Source: Dunaliella salina (lineage: Eukaryota; Chlorophyta; Chlorophyceae; Chlamydomonadales; Dunaliellaceae). From it: 11,013 bases of DNA. Position numbers and translations under genes: made by a program. The notes beneath the pieces are model-generated. The model saw only the letters and a list, made by a program, of their open reading frames with translations, did no database searches and was not told the origin of the DNA. The stretch covers positions 127,088 to 138,100 of the forward strand of contig MU070090.1 in assembly GCA_002284615.2 (NCBI GenBank), given 5' to 3'. How positions within the stretch are numbered: position 1 is the first letter of the stretch; each line of letters begins with the position of its first letter. Of this stretch, positions 5,864 through 11,013 are shown one piece after another.

Positions 5864-8230
5864 CCCATCAAGGTGTGGCAATGCTCATTTGCGACTGTTT
5901 TGCAAGTGCTTGCAGAGGAATTTGCTTGCCGTGTGGTGGCTGATGGCAATGTGACCATGTTGGAGGTCAAGATTGACGGGGGCGGTCCAGGAAGTGCTGT
6001 TGAGCGGTCAAAAAATATGTCACAGTAAGTGCTGAAATTGCGGATTTTTGAGCAGTTTAACATGCAGCAAGACGGCAGCAATGTAGCAGCAGCAGCAGCA
6101 GCAGCAGCAGTAGCAGCTATTGGACTCCCCATTGTTGATCACTCATGCTTTTGTGCTCGGCACTCACATAGCTTCCGGAATTGATCCATGATGTTTATCA
6201 AAATCATGCACTGTGCTCAACAGTGGCTATGGAATGGTCCTTCGTTGACATTTGAGTTGGAACACAGGCAATGGGTGGATTCTGCCTGCTTGCACACAAC
6301 CCAGGTCAGAGTTTAGCAAAATGTGAGAGCCGAAGCATCTTGGAAGCCGAGCGGGGTCTTCAAAAGGATTTCATTTTGTTTATGATGCCAATCTTTCTGG
6401 TGAAAGCTGTCCATTGACATATCTGACTGAAGTCGTCTTTTCCCACCTGCAGATGGTGGATTGATTGGATCAAGCGGCTGGGCGCCGACGTATTTCATGA
6501 CCTGAATGGCCGTTCTCAGACCCTGAATGGCCGTTCTCAGACCAGCCTCATGGCCCCACCTGGCTGCGTGTTCATCCAGATTGGCTCGGTTTGTCCAATG
6601 CCTGCCTGCCTGCTGCTCTCCCTCTGGATTGCATGTGGTGGTCGCGCGTGATATCATTGGCTTGGCAGGAAGAGTTCAGTGATCTAGGGATGGAATCGAA
6701 GGTCAGCAGTATTTGACTGGGTCATGAAAACAGCCTGTCAATCCTGAGTAAGCTGCAATACAAGGCCTCTCCTTTATGGCAGCTTGGGCATGAACACACC
6801 ATCCTCCCTGCACCTTTGCGTCCTCCAAGCAAGTCAGTCATTTGATCATGATTACAAGGGTGTGGGCAAAATGCCCAGCATGTAGAATTAAGAAGCAAAC
6901 ATTACCTGTGGTGAAGAAGGTTGCTTGCACCTGTCTCTGCAGGTGATTGTCCCTGAGGAGAGCTTTACAAATTTTACGTCTGGCAGGAAGCTTGACCCTG
7001 TGAAAAGCGACAAGGGGTTCCACTTTGAGCTGCACACCATGGTAGGGTCGATAGTACCATGGTATGGTTTAACATGGAAGTATGGAAGTGTCATGGTGTG
7101 GTTGTAACACCAACTGCATGCTCTGAGCTCTCGCTTGCTGCCCAGGACCACTTGTGGGTGGCTGTGCTGTCCCATTTGTGACACCTTGATTGTCATCTGC
7201 CTGCAGGTGCTAAATGGCAGATCGCGCTTCTGGGTGTTCATCACAGAGCCTTTCGTGTTGGACGCTGGAGGCAACTGGCGTCGATCCGAGATCTTCACCA
7301 GTGCTGGAACGTACTGAAGTATTACCAGCCCCTTGTGCTTCCTGAAATGTTGACTAGATTTTCTGCATCTTTTCTCAACTTTAAAGCGAGTTGCCTTGTT
7401 TCCCTCAGGGTCACTGAGGATCACTACAGTGGCCGCAAGGGTATCTGTTCTTTGTTTGCTGCTGGCTTCAGGTTTTGTGTACAGGATTCAGATTATTTGT
7501 ACAGGACTTGACTTTTTAGGGAGCTGTCAGCAGGCCCCCAGCTTTATCTGCCCGCTGGAATTGCTAGGGAATCGCACTTGTTGACCAGGACAAGCATATC
7601 AGTCTTGAGGCCTGTGTTGAAGGTCATGGTGCTGTTGAGATCTTGTTTGAAAGGCCAAGCGCCTCTGCTTTGCTTCATAAACTTAAACATGTATCCACCA
7701 TTCAAAGGCCCTGGTAATTTGCTGATCCGTTTTGTGGCTGACTGGTAAGCACATACCCTGAAGGGCGTCGAGTCTGATTTGCAAGCGCAATCGTGATGGT
7801 GATTTTTTAAGTATTGTCTCCTTCTGGAATGTAATTCTCCTCGACAATTTAAAGAAATGTCTCTTGCTCTGTCTCAGGATGCAAGCTGCCAGCCGAGGGC
7901 TCATCTGCTATCATGTTGAGCTGTCCCTGGTCACCAATGTATGGGGTATACCACATAGAGCAGAGTATGAATGACTGACTTTGAAGGAGATTGGCAGGCT
8001 CTTACCCATATACGTGCAGCCGGATGGTGAGTGAAGTTCTGTCTTTCTGTCTATTTCTTTTTCAGGGGTGCCCTTCCTACTTTGTTTGGCATGTGTAAGG
8101 ACTGCTCTGTTGAACTTCAAGGTATCTGATTGTAATGGTGTTTACTGTCATGTAGCCGAGTGGCCTGGAAATCATTGGCCGTGAACATGCTCTCCTCATT
8201 TGTCAATTTGAGGATAAGGGGACAACCTGA
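5864..8230 (+). CDS. Nine-exon gene, unidentified product
   Basis: Proposed exons are 5864-6024, 6453-6588, 6943-7041, 7207-7310, 7409-7471, 7603-7713, 7878-7938, 7987-8026 with 8066-8094, and 8156-8230 (TGA at 8228). Phases agree at each join and give about 292 codons without a stop. Landmarks in order are KVWQCSFATVLQVLAEEF, GNVTMLEVKIDGGG, WWIDWIKRLGADVFHDLNGR, VIVPEESFTNF, GFHFELHTM, RFWVFITEPFVLDAGGNWRR, VTEDHYSGRKG, AVEILFERPSASALLHKL, GLICYHVELSLVTN, PIYVQPDG and GLEIIGREHALLICQFED. Donors are mostly GTAAGT, GTAGGG, GTATGG and GTGAGT; GTTTGT at 6589 and GTACTG at 7311 are weak. Exon 5864 could instead start at 5842 (same frame), exon 7603 at 7589, and 8066 could extend to 8121. No signal peptide or membrane span is evident. 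The mixed beta-rich, Trp-rich sequence suggests a soluble protein. I do not recognise the family. The start codon lies further upstream. Confidence 0.55.
6085..6110. repeat. (AGC)n microsatellite, about 8.7 copies
   Basis: This is an uninterrupted AGC triplet run, followed by TAGCAGC. It lies in the proposed intron 6025-6452, about 60 nt after the donor GTAAGT. It produces the poly-Ala run of a minus-strand frame, which I regard as spurious. Confidence 0.95.
6501..6542 (+). repeat. 21-bp in-frame tandem duplication within an exon
   Basis: CCTGAATGGCCGTTCTCAGAC occurs at 6501-6521 and again, identical, at 6522-6542. In the proposed plus-strand exon 6453-6588 it repeats the seven residues LNGRSQT without shifting frame. 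The perfect identity suggests a recent duplication. Confidence 0.9.
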
Positions 8231-8317
8231 TTATTTGTTATTTTCTTTCTAGGTTAAGACAAGTTATCCATGAGGCGCCCCACTTTCTGAGTGCAAACCA
8301 TAATATCTCGTACATAT

Positions 8318-9077
8318 CAGAGGTGGACAACTCCCTCCCCCAAACAGATGTTCTCAGTACACTCATTGCATAGGTGTACCCCAACCGTGAACATTAAGTT
8401 TGGTTTAAAAATGCCAGAGTTGGACAACTCCCCCATATCGCTGAACATGATCTTTCCTGACTTTCTTTCTCAAATCCAACCATGCCAACCATTTTTATTC
8501 CATAAAATATCATGTCCACCAAAAAATCATGAAAATCGGAGGTCCCCAGATCACTCTCCTGGCCTCAGATCACCCTAAAATGGTCCACAGCTCCACCCTG
8601 GGACCCTTTTTCACTTCCAAAATTTTATGTTTATAACCCCCTTATGCGATGCTAACATCCTGCATATTCAGAAATAGGGGAAGATAAAGTCAAAAATTGA
8701 CCTTTTTGGCACCCCTGTGCTGCAATTTCTCTAAGGGAGATGGCTGAAATTCTGTATCTGACCAACCACTGGGTCTTTTTACCCTATTTTTTTTTGCAAT
8801 GATATTCTTTTGGTAAAAGGACTTTAAATCACCAAAAATCACCCAATTTGGTGCAGTGGGTGGTCAGATATGGAGATTTGGTGTCAAAAAGTAGGGTTCA
8901 CGCCGCGGCTGATTAGGCATATGGGCCCCAACCTGGGACAGTAAAACCTTAGCTCCTTGCACAGCTTGTAAAACAGGCTACATTTTGAAAGCACACAAAA
9001 TTGTCCCAGGCTGCGGCACACCTATGCTAGGAGCATGTAAAAAACACCCCTTTTTGGGGGGGAGTTGTCCAGCTCTG
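8318..9077. mobile_element. 760-bp element with terminal inverted repeats (MITE-like)
   Basis: The left end reads CAGAGGTGGACAACTCCC (8318-8335). The reverse complement of the right end reads CAGAGCTGGACAACTCCC (9060-9077). They differ at one of 18 positions, and C-rich runs follow on both. A third, directly oriented copy, CAGAGTTGGACAACTCCC, is at 8415-8432. The right end is flanked by TA (CTCTG/TA). The left flank is TAT/CAGAG, so a TA target duplication as in Tc1/mariner-type elements is possible but imperfect. No transposase is encoded; the frame 8291-8578 has no recognisable domain. It is probably a non-autonomous element. Its centre is related to fragments at 3531 and 4282. Confidence 0.6.
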
Positions 9078-9385
9078 TAAAAATGCAGCCGTTTTTGCAG
9101 GCTAGCTGTAGGACTAGAATTGTCCACGATTGGGATACACCTGTCTTATCAGCCGCGGCACGAACCAGTTGTCGTGCAAGATTAGCGGTACACGCACATC
9201 ACCAACTTAGGAGCACAGATCACTATGTGGAAGTTTACCGTCCAGGGTTGACTGGCCATCATACAAGGGACAACTTCACTCGAGCTGCTGGAAAGAGATG
9301 CAAGTGAGACAGGGTTGCTGGGATTCTGGTTTTGTTGTTCACTGCTGCATGCATAGAGTGCGCACTCCCGCATGATGCAGCACAG
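9078..9385. other. Mostly unexplained stretch with weak coding-like frames
   Basis: The plus-strand frame 9065-9307 (TTG start) overlaps the element end and contains HHQLRSTDHYVEVYRPGL. A different plus frame reads VDWPSYKGQLHSSCWKEMQ just before a GTGAGA donor at about 9305. Neither has a supported partner exon. A short inverted repeat (GCTGCAT ... ATGATGCAGC) spans about 9344-9381. Confidence 0.25.
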
Positions 9386-9409
9386 CAAGAAAAGAAAAGA
9401 AAAGAAAAA
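9386..9409. repeat. AAGAA pentanucleotide repeat, about 4.8 copies
   Basis: AAGAAAAGAAAAGAAAAGAA starts at 9386 and runs to the AAAAC end at about 9410. It is a simple repeat. Confidence 0.9.
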
Positions 9410-9410
9410 C

Positions 9411-10170
9411 TACCAGGGAGATGTCACTGGTGTATGGACCTGTGATCTGGAATTTGACCACTTTGGCGATCTAATTACGAAATAAAAAGCATATCACTGG
9501 ATTCCGGTTGTTTTGTTTTCTAGTTTGATTGCTTCTATTTTTTATTTTGAAAATCGTTTGTCAAAGGTGATCTATGCCAGATGAAAGTTTGGCAGGAGAT
9601 CTGAGAAACTTTCTCGGAAAGTCGACCCCAACATTTTTTTAAAGCGTTAAAATGATTAAAAAGATGTTATAATAAAAATATCTGTTGGAAAAATCTCACT
9701 GGAAGTGCTCTATGAGTGAAAACAGGTTATGGTGCTCAGAGGTCCACCTAACCTCCCAGACGTTCTTGCCCACCCTGACCCAGCCACACCACCTTTTGAC
9801 CCCATTTCTGTTACAATGGTGTCTGCTATATCACTGCTACATACCCAAGGGTAAATTGGACTAGATGGGGTAGGTTGGAAAATCCCCATTTTTCACCACA
9901 TTGCCCCATTTTCACCTTTTGGAGCACCCTAGCTCATACACCAAGCCGATTTTTTCAAAACCTTTTTCGGCAGAGTTGTGCCTTTTTGACCATAGAATAT
10001 GCCTATGAAAAAAGTTTTGGGGATTGTATAACCAGCGAGGCCCTAAACAGTTTCGGCACGCTGAACCCCCGAAACAGGCCCTGTGACACCCCCTGAAAAA
10101 ATACGTAGGCAGAGAAACTCTCCCTACATCAATCAAGGAAAAGGAAGCACATTGGCTAAAAAAAGAGCTG
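9411..10170. other. AT-rich non-coding region
   Basis: No gene is called. A short frame MSLVYGPVIWNLTTLAI ends at a stop near 9472, just before an AATAAA at about 9481, so it could be a terminal exon of something unplaced, but no acceptor pair supports that. A perfect 6-bp hairpin (ACTTTC TCG GAAAGT) lies at 9608-9622, and a T-run follows near 9634. From about 9880 to 10100 the sequence has the A/T-run and CCCC-rich texture of the element at 8318, but I found no shared termini. Confidence 0.4.
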
Positions 10171-10173
10171 TGA

Positions 10174-10378
10174 GCCCCCTCCACCACAAGGTATGAAAAA
10201 GAGAAAGCTAATGGGGATCTGGAGGGTTACTAGAAGCACCTGGCTCAAGAACCTGGCTATGGGAAGTATTCTTGTTTTCAATAGCTCGGCGTGTGGAGAT
10301 TAGTTTGTGGGCATAGTGAACAGAATGGGCATGAAGTTGTCGAGCAAGCTTCGTGGCACGCTGGTGATCCAATCCTAT
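10174..10378 (-). pseudogene. 5'-truncated non-LTR retrotransposon 3' end, left inverted copy
   Basis: On the minus strand this reads GLDHQRATKLARQLHAHSVH, then YAHKLISTRRAIENK and VLEPGASSNPPDPH, with the stop at 10208-10210, followed by a 3' tail ending in CCACCACAAG/GGGGGC-type sequence. It matches the copy at 10611-10816 in inverted orientation. Over 55 shared residues I count 8 differences. Similarity stops abruptly at 10378; sequence beyond it (10379-10435) is open but unrelated. The pattern matches the extreme C-terminus of LINE-type reverse-transcriptase proteins, where a conserved LG...... and (H/S)xxYAxKL...RR segment follows the polymerase. It has no polymerase motifs and is a dead fragment. 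Confidence 0.65.
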
Positions 10379-10516
10379 CTTCTTGTTACATTTTATTCCA
10401 TGTTTTCTTTCATACAATCGTGTTTTACAAAACATCTACGGTACTTCAATTTATTTTTCAACTTTGAATTGTGTATAAATAAAACGGCAAAGCAGCAGCA
10501 CGCAGACCTTTTTTAA

Positions 10517-10816
10517 CTTATTAACGCTAAAGCTGTTACAATTCACCCTATTCTTCTGGGTGTAGGTGGAACTATTTACACTGAGCATACCCTGAAGCAA
10601 TTCAAACAACTAGGATTGGATCACCAGCGTGCCACGAAGCTTGCTCAACAACTTCATGCCCATTCTGTTCAATATGCCCACAAACTAGCCTCCACACGCT
10701 GCGCTATTGAAAACAAGGATATTTCCCACTGTCAGGTTCTAGAGCCAAGTGCTTCTAGTAACCCTCCAGATCCACATTAGCATTCTCTTTTTCATACATT
10801 GTGGTGGAGGGGGCAC
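10517..10816 (+). pseudogene. Non-LTR retrotransposon C-terminus, right inverted copy
   Basis: The open frame runs from 10517 (just after a TAA) to TAG at 10778, 87 codons without an ATG. It reads VTIHPILLGVGGTIYTEHTL, then KQFKQLGLDHQRATKLAQQL and HAHSVQYAHKLAS, ending SASSNPPDPH. The HPILLGVGGTIY...LGL..Q...KLA..LH.HSV.YA arrangement resembles the end of LINE reverse-transcriptase proteins. This copy extends about 94 bp further toward the 5' end than the left copy. The tail ends at about 10816 in GGTGGAGGGGGC. No poly(A) tail is seen. It is a fragment truncated before the polymerase domain. Confidence 0.65.
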
Positions 10817-10852
10817 AAATTAATTTGAGAATGCGACAGGACAACCAAAGGG

Positions 10853-11013
10853 ATGTCTGACGAGGACCTCTTTGCTAAGGCAGCTACTTGCGTGAAGCAG
10901 CTATGTGGTACAGGACAATCTGAAGACTCCAGGCGGACTCCGCAGGCCATGCAATTGGAGGAATGGTACGAATACTGTCTCCAGCACGGCAGGGATAACA
11001 TCTTGGCCTGGCT
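10853..11013 (+). CDS. 5' end of an unidentified ORF, runs off the window
   Basis: ATG at 10853 opens a frame that stays open for 53 codons to the window edge. An in-frame TGA lies upstream at 10826, and there is no other ATG in between. It reads MSDEDLFAKAATCVKQLCGT, then GQSEDSRRTPQAMQ and LEEWYEYCLQHGRDNILAW. The acidic N-terminus, a probable amphipathic helix and the Trp/Tyr-rich end look like real protein. The ATG lies 37 bp after the right retrotransposon arm. It could also be an internal exon using ATGCGACAG as an acceptor just before 10840. The family is not recognised. Confidence 0.5.
   Translation, partial: MSDEDLFAKAATCVKQLCGTGQSEDSRRTPQAMQLEEWYEYCLQHGRDNILAW

Larger units (their letters stand above)
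10174..10816. repeat. Imperfect inverted repeat, arms about 205 bp, spacer 232 bp
   Basis: The left arm 10174-10378 and the right arm 10611-10816 are reverse complements with scattered substitutions. The two retrotransposon 3' ends point outward. The spacer 10379-10610 includes the extra 5' sequence of the right copy and an AT-rich segment with AATAAA at about 10477-10483. A transcript across the whole span could fold into a long hairpin. Confidence 0.8.

Noticed and set aside
5749..6132. Minus-strand ORF with a poly-Ala run
   Set aside because: The Ala run comes from the AGC microsatellite, and the rest mirrors the plus-strand exon 5864-6024.
6313..6657. Minus-strand 114-codon ORF with DEHAARWGHEAGLRTAIQ
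   Set aside because: It looks protein-like and has a possible donor at its end, but the plus-strand exon 6453-6588 covers the same bases and joins in phase with exons on both sides. I treat the minus frame as its shadow, with some residual doubt.
8291..8578. 95-codon plus-strand ORF as a transposase
   Set aside because: It begins outside the TIR element and shows no catalytic motif; it is incidental open sequence within a repeat.
9608..9640. Hairpin followed by a T-run as a transcription terminator
   Set aside because: The stem is only 6 bp, the T-run is separated from it, and the setting is eukaryotic; probably chance.

Overview
This looks like an intron-rich nuclear segment from a eukaryote. 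The evidence is several short exons with GT..AG borders and matching reading phase, an AATAAA signal after one stop codon, micro- and minisatellites, a terminal-inverted-repeat element, and the 3' ends of non-LTR (LINE-type) retrotransposons. There are no operons, Shine-Dalgarno-led genes or long uninterrupted ORFs. A green alga or streptophyte is my guess from the overall style only. No gene here fixes the lineage.

Left end (1-1490): the last three exons of a plus-strand gene (385-478, 855-920, 1108-1255) with a probable AATAAA at 1478. Its two upstream introns are each filled by a different minisatellite: 26-32 bp units at 1-383 and 34-bp units at 497-767. The first array runs into the 3' splice site, and each of its units contains an acceptor-like pyrimidine-CAG motif.

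Middle left (1500-5400): mostly non-coding. It holds an unassigned 70-codon open stretch (1555-1767), a minus-strand ORF that may be transposon-derived (2096-2353) among six copies of a CTTGCAAG-like palindrome, a (CA)n microsatellite, fragments of a dispersed repeat also found at 8.5-8.8 kb, and a tRNA-like B box.

Middle right (5400-8230): a second plus-strand gene rebuilt from nine exons whose phases join without a stop (about 292 codons from 5864). Its product is not recognised. It has an in-frame 7-residue duplication and very short introns near its 3' end. A further possible upstream exon lies at 5416-5540.

Right end (8300-11013): a 760-bp element bounded by CAGAG.TGGACAACTCCC inverted repeats, with a third copy of that terminus inside it. 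After AT-rich non-coding DNA come two diverged, head-to-head copies of a retrotransposon 3' end, forming an imperfect inverted repeat of about 205 bp per arm. An ORF starting at 10853 runs off the window. I see no functional link between the three genes and no convincing novel multi-gene system. The most unusual features are the splice-site-like intronic minisatellite and the inverted retrotransposon pair.
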